From Gyrodactylus bullatarudis (lineage: Eukaryota; Platyhelminthes; Monogenea; Gyrodactylidea; Gyrodactylidae): 64,000 bases of DNA. The notes below the pieces were generated by a model that made no database searches, was not told where the DNA came from, and was given only the letters and a program-made list of their open reading frames with translations. A program made the position numbers and the translations under genes. Positions 13,078-20,840 of this stretch are shown in pieces. The stretch is from NCBI GenBank assembly GCA_012064415.1, contig SSNU01000294.1, positions 434,001 to 498,000 on the forward strand, given 5' to 3'. Position 1 is the stretch's first letter, and each line of letters starts with the position of its first letter.

Positions 13078-13609
13078 ATGGTCGATCATTCTAACAATAA
13101 AGTTAAATTGAGGACTTCGTAAGCTCTTATTGCTTAATCAATCATTTAGACAAGGTGATATAGTAGTTGAACTTTATTTTAACCACGCCCCAAAGACATG
13201 TAAAAATTTCTATGAGTTGTCTAGAAAGGGAGTCTACAACAATTGTATTTTTCATCGAGTTATTCGTGATTTCATGATCCAGACTGGCGATCCAACTGGA
13301 ACAGGTCGAAGTGGATCCTCAATTTATGGAGGTACATTTGAAGATGAAATAGATCCCAATCTCAAACACACAGGTGCCGGAATTCTATCAATGGCAAATT
13401 CTGGACCCAATACAAATGGAAGTCAATTTTTTATTACACTTGCTCCTACACAATGGTTAGATGGCAAGCATACAATTTTTGGTAGAGTTTATTCTGGCAT
13501 GGAAGTTGTTAAAAGAATAGGTATGGTTGATACAGACGCAAATGATAGACCTAAGGACTTGATAACAATTCATCAGGCTACTCCTATTTCAGATACAAAA
13601 GAAATATAA
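13078..13609 (+). CDS. PPIL1: Peptidyl-prolyl cis-trans isomerase, PPIL1-like cyclophilin
   Basis: Exons 13078-13118 and 13150-13609 with a 31-nt intron (phase 2) give 166 residues, the same length as human PPIL1. PPIL1 is a nuclear cyclophilin of the spliceosome, recruited by SKIP/SNW1. Motifs seen include VVELYFNHAPKTCKNF, FHRVIRDFMIQTGDPTGTG (active-site Arg in FHRV, plus FMIQ and GDPTGTG), MANSGPNTNGSQFFITL and the WLDGKHTIFGRV signature. The start at 13078 restores the expected N-terminal strand (VKLRTSQGDIVVEL), which an ATG inside the intron (13130) would not. An AATAAA at 13633-13638 lies only about 10 bp from the end of the convergent TRMT2A frame, so the PPIL1 mRNA end probably overlaps TRMT2A coding sequence. 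Confidence 0.95.
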
Positions 13610-13622
13610 TGATGTACACATT

Positions 13623-13638
13623 TTTATTCACCAATAAA
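13623..13638. terminator. Paired opposed poly(A) signals, PPIL1 / TRMT2A
   Basis: TTTATT at 13623-13628 is AATAAA for the minus-strand TRMT2A gene, 19 nt past its stop. AATAAA at 13633-13638 serves PPIL1, 24 nt past its stop. Each signal lies upstream of the cleavage site expected for the opposite transcript, so the two 3' ends should overlap antisense. Confidence 0.6.
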
Positions 13639-13646
13639 ATTTTTTT

Positions 13647-15275
13647 TCAATCTTGGGCTTGTTGCCGTTTAAACTTGAATAATACCTCCGAATGTGTAGT
13701 ATGTGGAAAGAAGTCAAAGGGCTGTGCTGATTCCAACGTAAAAGAAGGCCCTGTGCACCTTCTAGATTCATTCTGCATCAAAGTATTTAGATTTGGGAGT
13801 GCGGCTTTCAAATCGCAGGATACATAGAATAGATGTTCTATATCTTCGCACTTTCTGATCGTCTTAATGACTGAGCTGTTGAGTCCACAACGAGGTGGAT
13901 CAAGTATGGCTATGATTGAGAAATCCTTTTTATTTATATCAACTGCTAGGTCAATTAGTTCCTCTGCTCGTCCGCACATGTAAGAACATTTCTTAAGGCC
14001 ATTTTTTAAAGCACTATCCTCAGCATCTTTTACTGCTTCATCAACAATCTCTATACCTACAACCTTGTCGACATATTCTTCTAAGCATTGTCCAATAGTG
14101 CCAGTTCCAGAACAAATGTCAAATAAAACCTTGGGTTTATCTGATTTTATCTTTGCAATAATCTGTCCAATTCGATTGTAAAGGAGCTCTGCTGCTTGAA
14201 GATTGACTTGGAAAAAAGAGTTGGGAGAAATTTTAAAAATCTTGTTACAACATTTTTCATAAAGAATAAAGTCATCACCAATAATTGTCGTTTCTCTTAT
14301 TGGGTTACTATCAATGAAGCGTTTGAAAGAAAATTGAAACTGCTTGATTAGGTGTTTTTCAGCAAACGAATCTAACCATGATTTAATATGTGTTTCAAAT
14401 TTGATTAAAACAGTTTCATCGAGCTCTTGTGGATCAATCAGGAATTTGACATATTTTTCTCCCCTAGAATTTGATCGGATCATGATCTGCTTATAATTCC
14501 CAGTATGATTGACGTGATCAAAAACTTGAAAAATCCCTAGACTATCATTTCTAAGGAAAAATTCAAAGTCTTTAACAAGAGAAAAATATTGTTCCGAGAC
14601 AGGTTTCAGATCATTTGTTAATGCTACACGGGTAGCTCCGTCCTTATATTTACCAGATTTAAATCCAATAGTGAGAATTGAATCTTCATAACCATATCCA
14701 AAACTAAATTCACATTTATTCCTATATTCATCAACCTTAGGAGAGCATATAAATTCTTGTAGTTGAAAGTTTTCATATTTCTTTTTTATAGGAAATTCTA
14801 ACTTTTTGAGGAATCCAGACAGAATTTCGTTAACATTTTTAGATTTGATATCGATTTGCGCTTCATAATCTAATTTTGATAGGGGAGCTACAGAAAGTCT
14901 AATTGATTCATAAAAATCTTCCAATGATACTGGTTGATCTAGTTTTTCTTTCATTGCTGTAATACATGGATCTGCTTTAGGCTTTGCGATTTTTACATCA
15001 AGACTTTTGTTTCGGAACTTTTGATCCTTTAGTTTTTCTATGGCTTTATTCCTTTCATTTTCATCAGCAAAAGTAACAAAAGTTATTGGCTTGGTAATTT
15101 TAACTTTTTTAGCATTGACTCCCAGCCCTTGGAGAAATTTTTTGAACTGATTAGTTGAAGTTTTTTCATTTATATTTCTAACTTGTATTTTATAAATTTC
15201 TGATGTAAAATCCTTCCTCTGTGTGTAGTCATACTCCATTATTGCTGATAAATCGTTAATTTTTTCAATTATCAA
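13647..15275 (-). CDS. TRMT2A: tRNA (uracil-5-)-methyltransferase homolog A
   Basis: A single-exon protein of 542 residues (human TRMT2A 625). It makes 5-methyluridine, chiefly U54 in the T-loop of tRNA, using S-adenosylmethionine. An N-terminal RRM-like domain covers about residues 25-100 (YKIQVRNINEK and ITFVTFADENERNKAIEKL). The TrmA-type methyltransferase part shows FSFGYGYED, SFFQVNLQAAELLY, SAM motif FDICSGTGTIGQ, and ILDPPRCGLNSSV. The nucleophile Cys is in FYVSCDLK (about residue 487) and the catalytic Glu is in THSEVLFKF (about residue 530). The second Met, in IMEYDYTQRKDF, is an alternative start. It is head-to-head with HACD (87 bp between start codons) and tail-to-tail with PPIL1. 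No intron is needed, unlike most neighbours. Confidence 0.93.
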   Translation of the reverse strand: MIIEKINDLSAIMEYDYTQRKDFTSEIYKIQVRNINEKTSTNQFKKFLQGLGVNAKKVKITKPITFVTFADENERNKAIEKLKDQKFRNKSLDVKIAKPKADPCITAMKEKLDQPVSLEDFYESIRLSVAPLSKLDYEAQIDIKSKNVNEILSGFLKKLEFPIKKKYENFQLQEFICSPKVDEYRNKCEFSFGYGYEDSILTIGFKSGKYKDGATRVALTNDLKPVSEQYFSLVKDFEFFLRNDSLGIFQVFDHVNHTGNYKQIMIRSNSRGEKYVKFLIDPQELDETVLIKFETHIKSWLDSFAEKHLIKQFQFSFKRFIDSNPIRETTIIGDDFILYEKCCNKIFKISPNSFFQVNLQAAELLYNRIGQIIAKIKSDKPKVLFDICSGTGTIGQCLEEYVDKVVGIEIVDEAVKDAEDSALKNGLKKCSYMCGRAEELIDLAVDINKKDFSIIAILDPPRCGLNSSVIKTIRKCEDIEHLFYVSCDLKAALPNLNTLMQNESRRCTGPSFTLESAQPFDFFPHTTHSEVLFKFKRQQAQD

Positions 15276-15362
15276 ACAATACCAACAATTTGATCAAGTG
15301 TCTCTTACAAGTAATCAAGGTTTATAAACAAAGTTCTGTGATTATTCAAATCGAAATAAATC
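15276..15362. promoter_or_regulatory. 87-bp divergent promoter region, TRMT2A / HACD
   Basis: The complete gap between opposed start codons. It contains TTATTCAAAT (TATTCAAA core 15343-15350), which also occurs as TTATTCAAAT at the CHCHD4/NWD spacer. Promoter role inferred from position. Confidence 0.5.
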
Positions 15363-16073
15363 ATGATATCTAAAAAGGGCATAATAAATTTTTATCTCCT
15401 TCTATATAACCTATTCCAGGATTTTGGGTAAAAAATTTGTAATCTTATTCAAGATGGGCCATGATTTTAGGAAAATTCACTTCATCCTCAATCAAGGATT
15501 CTTATCATTTAGATGAATGGACAGAAAATATGCTCAGAATTTTTCAATCCCTAGCTCTTCTTGAAGTAAATAGAATCATTAAATTCTCAGATTTTACATT
15601 CCATCATGAGTTTAACTAAATCCTCTCCGATTGCAACTGGGATGCAAATAACGTCAAGAATCTTTATCACATTCCTTATGTATTTAATTCCAGAAGTTAA
15701 ACAAGACGTTTTAGCTGTTCAGCTGATATTCATAGCTTGGGGACTAGTTGAAGTCATAAGATATACTTATTTTGTTTTGCTTAAACTAGCTCAAGTCCCA
15801 TATTTTGTTAAATGGCTCAGGTATTCAGCATTTGTCATCTTATATCCTATGGGAATCACAGGAGAAATTCTGATAATTTACAATGCTTATCAAAACGTGA
15901 AGCAGAGTGATAAATTTGATTACCCAATGCCGAATCGTTTAAATTTCTCGCTCCACTTTCCAAGCTTGCTTATTGGAATCGTAGGTCTCTACGTAATCGG
16001 TGGACCATTCTTATACATTCACATGTTGGTGCAACGAAAGAAACATTTTTCTCATAAACCCAAAGGAGAATGA
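15363..16073 (+). CDS. HACD: Very-long-chain (3R)-3-hydroxyacyl-CoA dehydratase
   Basis: Exons 15363-15427, 15454-15565 and 15591-16073 (introns 26 and 25 nt) give 219 residues. The enzyme dehydrates 3-hydroxyacyl-CoA in the third step of fatty-acid elongation in the ER membrane. The protein is a hydrophobic multi-pass protein. It shows the N-terminal LLLYNLFQDFGW helix, FQSLALLE joined to ILHSIMSLTKSSP, and TGMQITSRIFITF. The catalytic region YPMGITGE puts the Tyr at about 144 and the Glu at about 151, the seven-residue spacing known from yeast Phs1. A lysine-rich tail (QRKKHFSHKPKGE) resembles an ER-retention end. The 15363 start was chosen because only splicing both micro-introns recovers the family N-terminus; the ATG at 15606 lies inside exon 3. 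Which HACD paralogue this is cannot be told. Confidence 0.9.
15428..15453 (+). other. 26-nt intron in HACD
   Basis: GTAAAA...TTCAAG, phase 2. Splicing joins DFG to WAMILG, giving the conserved Gly-Trp of the dehydratase family; without removal the frame stops at once (GGG TAA). Confidence 0.75.
15566..15590 (+). other. 25-nt intron in HACD
   Basis: GTAAATAGAATC...TTCTCAG, phase 0, 25 nt in total. Removal joins FQSLALLE to ILHSIMSL as expected from the family alignment. It is the shortest intron I can support in this window. Confidence 0.75.
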
Positions 16074-16090
16074 TCTGAATCTTTATAATG

Positions 16091-16106
16091 AAATAAAATT
16101 TTATTT
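16091..16106. terminator. Palindromic bidirectional poly(A) signal, HACD / BAP60
   Basis: A 16-nt perfect palindrome with core AATAAAATTTTATT at 16092-16105. It provides AATAAA 18 nt after the HACD stop (+) and AATAAA about 27 nt after the BAP60 stop (-). The core 14-mer is identical to that at 11938-11951. Confidence 0.65.
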
Positions 16107-16132
16107 AAAAACTGTAACACAATGAAATATTT

Positions 16133-17557
16133 TTAATTGTTGAGTCCTAAAGCATGTTCAAGCTCTTGTCGACGAATATTGATCTAAAAAAATCAATAAA
16201 GGTATGAATAGAGTTTATTTAAATATCATATATGACTCACTTTATTATAAACGTATCGCATAATTGCCTCATGAACCCATTGACCATAGTAGTAGTCGGA
16301 TTTTCTCTCTTCTTCTGGATGACCAGGTGTAATTTGATTCATAATTGCAAGGTCCTTAGCTTGACTTGCAAGCCACTTGGAGATGAATTTTTGTGGATCT
16401 CTACTAAACTCGAGATAGAATTCACAACTTGTCTTGGTTGAGTTTATTTGTTCAACTAATTCGGTAATTCTCTTATCTATAACAACAAGTTCTTGATTAG
16501 ATTGGGTATTTTGAAGGAAATTTTGCACCATTGATTTATAGACATCTTCGACCTCTACTTCAATGTCATAGCAAGAAACTTTTGTCGGTTCACCTTTTTC
16601 AATGTTTATGACATGATTTATAACAATAGGATCAGGAGGCTGTTGCAACGGTATTAAACGACCGGGTATTTCAGCGAAACGCATACGGGTACATCCAAAA
16701 ACTTGCTCAAAATAAGGATCACAGTTGATAAAATCTTTCTCGTGGGAATCTTGAAGTCTGTGAACTTTAATATAATTCCATAGAGCGTAGAATATTTGCG
16801 ATCTTGTTCCAGTATGTAATCCAAGAATCCTAGCTAATCGAGGATCAAGTTTATATTGAGGTGGTTGATGTTCAAGCATCAAGAGAATTGTACAGCGAAC
16901 ATTGGAGTCGCCTGGTCTTTTTACTTGAAACCCATCTGTTTCCGCTGTATTAGCGGATCTATGCCATTCAACAAGATGATTGTCAGGTCCATACAAATCT
17001 CTATCCAGTTCAATAACTAAAGATTTGAAAAAAGAAGAGAATTTTCGACGAAACTTTGGATCGTTACTCATGGATGTTGTACCAGATTTATCTAATAAAT
17101 GGCCTTCTACTTTGAGCTCCCAGCCAGGAGTTGGATTGATATTCTCTCCTTCACCTTCTTGAGAAACTGGCTTGAAGGTACTACTTAACATTATTCTAAG
17201 TTTTTTCTTGATTTTACAAGGTTTCTTTATAGCTTCCTGGAGGGTTAAGCGCTTTCGCATTAAGACAAGGTCAAGCTTTTTTTCTACTTCCAATAACTCC
17301 ATGTATGAATCAGATTCAGGAATTATTTGTCTAACAGTCTTAGTTAAAAGCTTATCACCAAGTCTACGTTTTCTTTTTTGAGTCATTAGCGGTTTTTGTG
17401 CTACTTGGTGTAGTCGCTGATCATTAGGATGCATACGACGAATAACATTGGAATTAAAGTTTTGTGGGATGTTTGTTCGTTGAGGCATTCGAACATTGTT
17501 CATAGGAGCTCTTGGAAGAGGGAACTGGTTCATGGGGTATGCCATATTTGGCTGCAT
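16133..17557 (-). CDS. SMARCD: SWI/SNF chromatin-remodelling subunit BAP60/SMARCD
   Basis: Exons 17557-16241 and 16183-16133 with a 57-nt intron give 455 residues. SMARCD/BAF60 proteins are core scaffold subunits of SWI/SNF that contact transcription factors. A Pro/Met/Asn-rich N-terminus is followed by RKRRLGDKLL, the coiled-coil-like VEKKLDLVLMRKRL, and KKKLRIMLSSTF. The globular region GWELKVEGHLLD, FSSFFKSLVIELDRDLYGP and VEWHR comes next. The SWIB domain (about 232-305) contains LARILGLHTGTRSQIFYALW and a following FINCDPYFEQVF. The tiny last exon adds INIRRQELEHALGLNN, matching RRQELEQALG at the end of human SMARCD1. It lies in tandem downstream of the TNFAIP8-like gene, 210 bp away, and tail-to-tail with HACD. 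Confidence 0.93.
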
Positions 17558-17767
17558 ATCTTTCCCTTATCCTTGAAGTTTAATTCTAATGTAATTTAAA
17601 ACAACAACGAAATTTGATCAGTAGAATAATGAAGATAAATGATAAAATATAAATAATAAAGACAATATTATTCATATAATGTATTATTATTATTAACTAA
17701 AATTTAACAGGTTCATAAAAAACGTTTTTAATGAAAAGCTTACAACCTTCCTTTACTTCCGTTAATA

Positions 17768-18352
17768 TTATAAAAGTCCTTTATCCATTAAATCTTGTAA
17801 ATTTTCAGATATACAATTTAGAGTATCTTGAAATGAAACATCATCAGATGTTAGGACTGTTTTTAGAAAATCTTCATTTGCAAAATATTGAATACTTTGT
17901 TGGATTTTTTGTCTGCTGTTCTCCGTTAAATGCTTTTCGGTCACAATTTGAACTTTCACATCTATATCCTTAAGAATTTTCACAAAATTGTCTAATGTAC
18001 CCCTTTTACCAGGAAATAATTTCCTTTGTTCCTGATTGAACATCTTTAAGAAAATTTCACCGGCATCTCGAAAGCCCTCTTTTATTTCGTAAACATAATC
18101 CAATTCTTCGAATTTAAAAACATTATTTATGTTCAATAATGCTAACTTCACATTGAATTTGATAATATTTGATGTAATTTTTTCAGCCAATTCAATATCT
18201 AGTGTGTACAAGTAAATAAGACGGTTCATATTATCAAATAGCTGAATGGCTGAATTATCCAGGAAAAAATACTTCATTGTGTATGGAAATTTACTCACAA
18301 ACTTCTTCTGAGTCTTTATACTCAATTTGAATGGATTAAACTGTCGTGACAT
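17768..18352 (-). CDS. TNFAIP8 (TIPE) family protein
   Basis: A single exon of 194 residues, close to the usual 185-200 for the family. TIPE proteins are all-alpha cytosolic proteins with a lipid-binding cavity; they bind phosphoinositides and affect cell death and migration in animals. The N-terminal FKLSIKTQKKFVSKF matches the KNLAVQAQKKILGKM pattern. It is followed by helices FDNMNRLIYLY, AEKITSNIIKFNVKLALL, FKFEELDYVYEIKEGFRDAG, the DVKVQIVTEKHLTENSRQKI helix and YFANEDFLKTVL near the end. Family assignment is clear from helix order; which paralogue is uncertain. BAP60 follows on the same strand after 210 bp, so co-transcription is possible but unproven. Confidence 0.85.
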   Translation of the reverse strand: MSRQFNPFKLSIKTQKKFVSKFPYTMKYFFLDNSAIQLFDNMNRLIYLYTLDIELAEKITSNIIKFNVKLALLNINNVFKFEELDYVYEIKEGFRDAGEIFLKMFNQEQRKLFPGKRGTLDNFVKILKDIDVKVQIVTEKHLTENSRQKIQQSIQYFANEDFLKTVLTSDDVSFQDTLNCISENLQDLMDKGLL

Positions 18353-19505
18353 GTTGGGATGTTTCGAATGATCACTTTAGAAAGTTCTATCACTGCATTT
18401 AAACTGAATTCTGAAGATAGAAAAGTTTTCCCTTTCATTAACCAATAAGACAAGCTTTCGCAAGATGCATGAGAAAAAGGGGAAAATTGTTTCAGGAAAA
18501 TTTCCTTTATTGCTAGGCAATTAATTCACCTTTTTAGCTGGAATTGTCATGCTGATATTTTTATGTGAAAATTTAAAGCTCTTTTCATTGACTAATATAC
18601 TCATTAACAAAGGAAAATCAGTTTCTTGTACAATTCTCCTTTTCCAATCAAAATCAGTTGGAGTCCAACTTTGGACACGCAGAATTGAGCACCTTAATCC
18701 GAGATTAACAGTAAAGTTTTTACGTGCTCGTGTCATACGACTCGTTCGGAATAGTGCAAGCCAGATTCAAATTTTTGTGGAAAAACATACCCCTCACTAA
18801 GGGGCCCTTAGCAAAGATCAAATACAAAAGTGACTTACTCCAGAAATTCATCCCCAAATAACTTAAATATTTTTTCCTATTTTTACATAGGATTAAAATT
18901 AAGATAAATTTCTAATTGAAAAAAACATCTATTCCTCTCATTTTTCCCAGGAGTCTTAGTTCCAACCGGAGCTTCTCTGTATTTTAAAAGTTTTGATTAT
19001 TTCTATTGTGAAACGTGACAATCTGAGAGGTAGAACCTTCACATGGCATTAAAATGTAGTAGTGAAACATTATGGAATTCAATTCTATCAAAGAAGGAAC
19101 GAAGAAATTTTCAATTTCAATCAGTTATATTTCTCTCTTAGTTTAATTTACATTAGAAACATTATTTTCCAACCAAAATAATAACAATTTCTATTACAAC
19201 TTTGGCTCAAAATTCAAATTCATAATAATTTAAGTAAAATAACAATGGGAAATTTCTTTACAATTGATCTGCATAATTGAATGCATAGAATGATCATTGA
19301 TCAAATTCAAGGTGAATTCGGTCTAAAGGATAAAATCCGCTGAAAATAAAGGGATTTCAGCAAAATCATAATAGGTTAAACATTGTTTATGAAACAATGA
19401 AAAAAATGTGAGCAAAAAGTTTTTAAAAAATAAACAATAGGGAAAATAATACACTCGAAGCGTAATCCTTTGGCATTGAAATCAGTATCAGGAAAATTTC
19501 TATCG
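18353..19505. other. Intergenic region with one doubtful ORF pair
   Basis: Apart from the 5' flank of the TNFAIP8-like gene I see no recognised gene. Between 18521 and 18800 both strands stay open: minus 18736-18521 contains LGLRCSILRVQSW and DFDWKRRIVQ, and plus 18549-18800 is its antisense. The minus frame looks more protein-like, but it has no family I recognise and no clear start. The rest is AT-rich and featureless. Confidence 0.35.
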
Positions 19506-19789
19506 TCATGATGGTTCTCGTTTCGAGTTTCTTGTCCGAGAGTTGTTTCTTGACTTTGACTTTTCACTGTTTCTTCGTCGAGAGGACAACCTTCGGAGTA
19601 GCATCGATTTCATTGACGTTTCTGATTTGGTATTATTCAGGGATTGTCTATTAGGACTTTTTGGTGGTTGTTGTGAATCTATGGCTGATTCTCCAAGACT
19701 TGGAGATGACTGATAATTACCAGTGCTGTACAGGCTATTTGGAATATCTTTCAAGTGACATGGACAACGACAAGTAGTTGGCATGTGAT
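19506..19789 (-). CDS. Probable terminal exon of an unrecognised R/S-rich protein
   Basis: An open frame on the minus strand opens after a plausible acceptor (TTTAATCAAG at about 19790-19799) and ends in a stop at 19506. It encodes a short Cys-containing start (MPTTCRCPCHLKD), then a Ser/Gln/Pro-rich segment (SSPSLGESAIDSQQPPKSP), and an Arg/Ser/Asn-rich basic tail (RRLSSRRRNSEKSKSRNNSR). Such composition suggests a disordered or RNA-associated tail. It could be the last exon of the gene starting at 35089 on the same strand, which has a similar Ser/Asn/Arg bias, but the phases do not join directly and intermediate exons would be needed. Alternatively it is a small gene of its own starting at the Met at 19784. 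Confidence 0.4.
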
Positions 19790-20049
19790 CTTGATTAAAA
19801 AAATATCAAATAAGTCATCAATCAAGTGGGGGAAATCAATTAACTCTTTATCATAGATCTTAAACTTGGTGTTAATGAAAAGCCAAATAATTTGAAAGAG
19901 TAAAATCCATGAAAATTTGAAAAGTTTTGAATGATAAAATTTATTAAAACTTAAGTCAATATTAGAATTCTCAGCCATGGTCATCCAAACGTTTCTCATA
20001 GATAAAGATCAGTGGGATGTGGAACTTGGAAATTTAACAGTTATTTTAA

Positions 20050-20840
20050 ATAAAATTAGCTATCCTACAAAAATGATCGATAGAATTAAGGAAGAGGGTT
20101 TTAATAAATTTTATTCATATAAAAACATTAAAAATCAAACTTTAGAAACTGAAAAAATCATTGTTTTAGAACTGAGCCACTTAATATTTTGTTATCTAAA
20201 ATTTATAAAAAATTAGCTTTAAGGTTGTTTTTAAAAATAATATAAGTCTTGTTGATAAAATTTCCAAAATGAAAATAACATTCTTGATGGCTGTGGTATT
20301 TATAAATTGAAATGTAGCTGTGATAAAAGTTATATTAGTCAAACTGGTAGAAATTTCAAGACAAGAATCAAAGAACATAAAAACAGTATTTTAAGAAATG
20401 ATAATAAATCGCATGTTTTTCAACATGTTCGCAACAATAATGGGCATAAATTCAATTTCGAGGAGATTAAAATTCTTAGTGTACAAAAAAAAATTTAGAA
20501 AGAGGTTAATTCATGAAGCTCTAGAAATTGGCAATAATGATACTTTTAATGGAAATGTTGGTGAAGTGAGCATTGAGCAGTGTTGGATTCAGGTTTTTGA
20601 CAAAAGAAGGAAGTTAAATTAAATCTGATGAAAAATTAAAACTTTATTCTTTTCTGATTATCAATACTTTATTATCATAGGTCAGACTCTTGTATTATTC
20701 AATTATCTAATCTGATTGCACAGAACTGATAGGGATGAGATTATGAAAGTATATAAATGTATTTTGTTTTTGATAAACTTGTCATACCACTGAAGAAGGC
20801 TTGTGAAGACAATCACAGTCGAGCCGTTTGACCCAAGTTT
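20050..20840 (+). mobile_element. Degenerate Penelope-like element with GIY-YIG endonuclease
   Basis: A 5'-truncated retroelement. The frame from about 20300 encodes a GIY-YIG nuclease module of the Penelope type: GIYKLKCSCDKSYISQTGR followed by NFKTRIKEH. The CxC pair, catalytic Arg and the EH of the motif are present, but YIG has become YIS. A run of nine A at 20486-20494 shifts the frame; the protein continues as FRKRLIHEALEIGN to a stop near 20622. Upstream, IKEEGFNKFYSYKNI at about 20083 may be the linker from the lost reverse transcriptase. The 3' region holds CTGAAGAAGGC...GACAATCACAGTCGAGCCG (about 20790-20825), a sequence type found in Penelope ends. Inactive. Confidence 0.7.

Noticed and set aside
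13130..13149. ATG at 13130 as the PPIL1 start
   Set aside because: It lies in a 31-nt intron. Splicing exon 13078-13118 restores the cyclophilin N-terminal strand and a 166-residue length.
15606..16073. HACD starting at 15606
   Set aside because: This would drop the first membrane helices; two upstream exons join in phase and match the family.
16980..17381. Plus-strand ORFs over BAP60, and others opposite COPE, TRMT2A and the NWD gene
   Set aside because: Antisense shadows of recognised coding exons.
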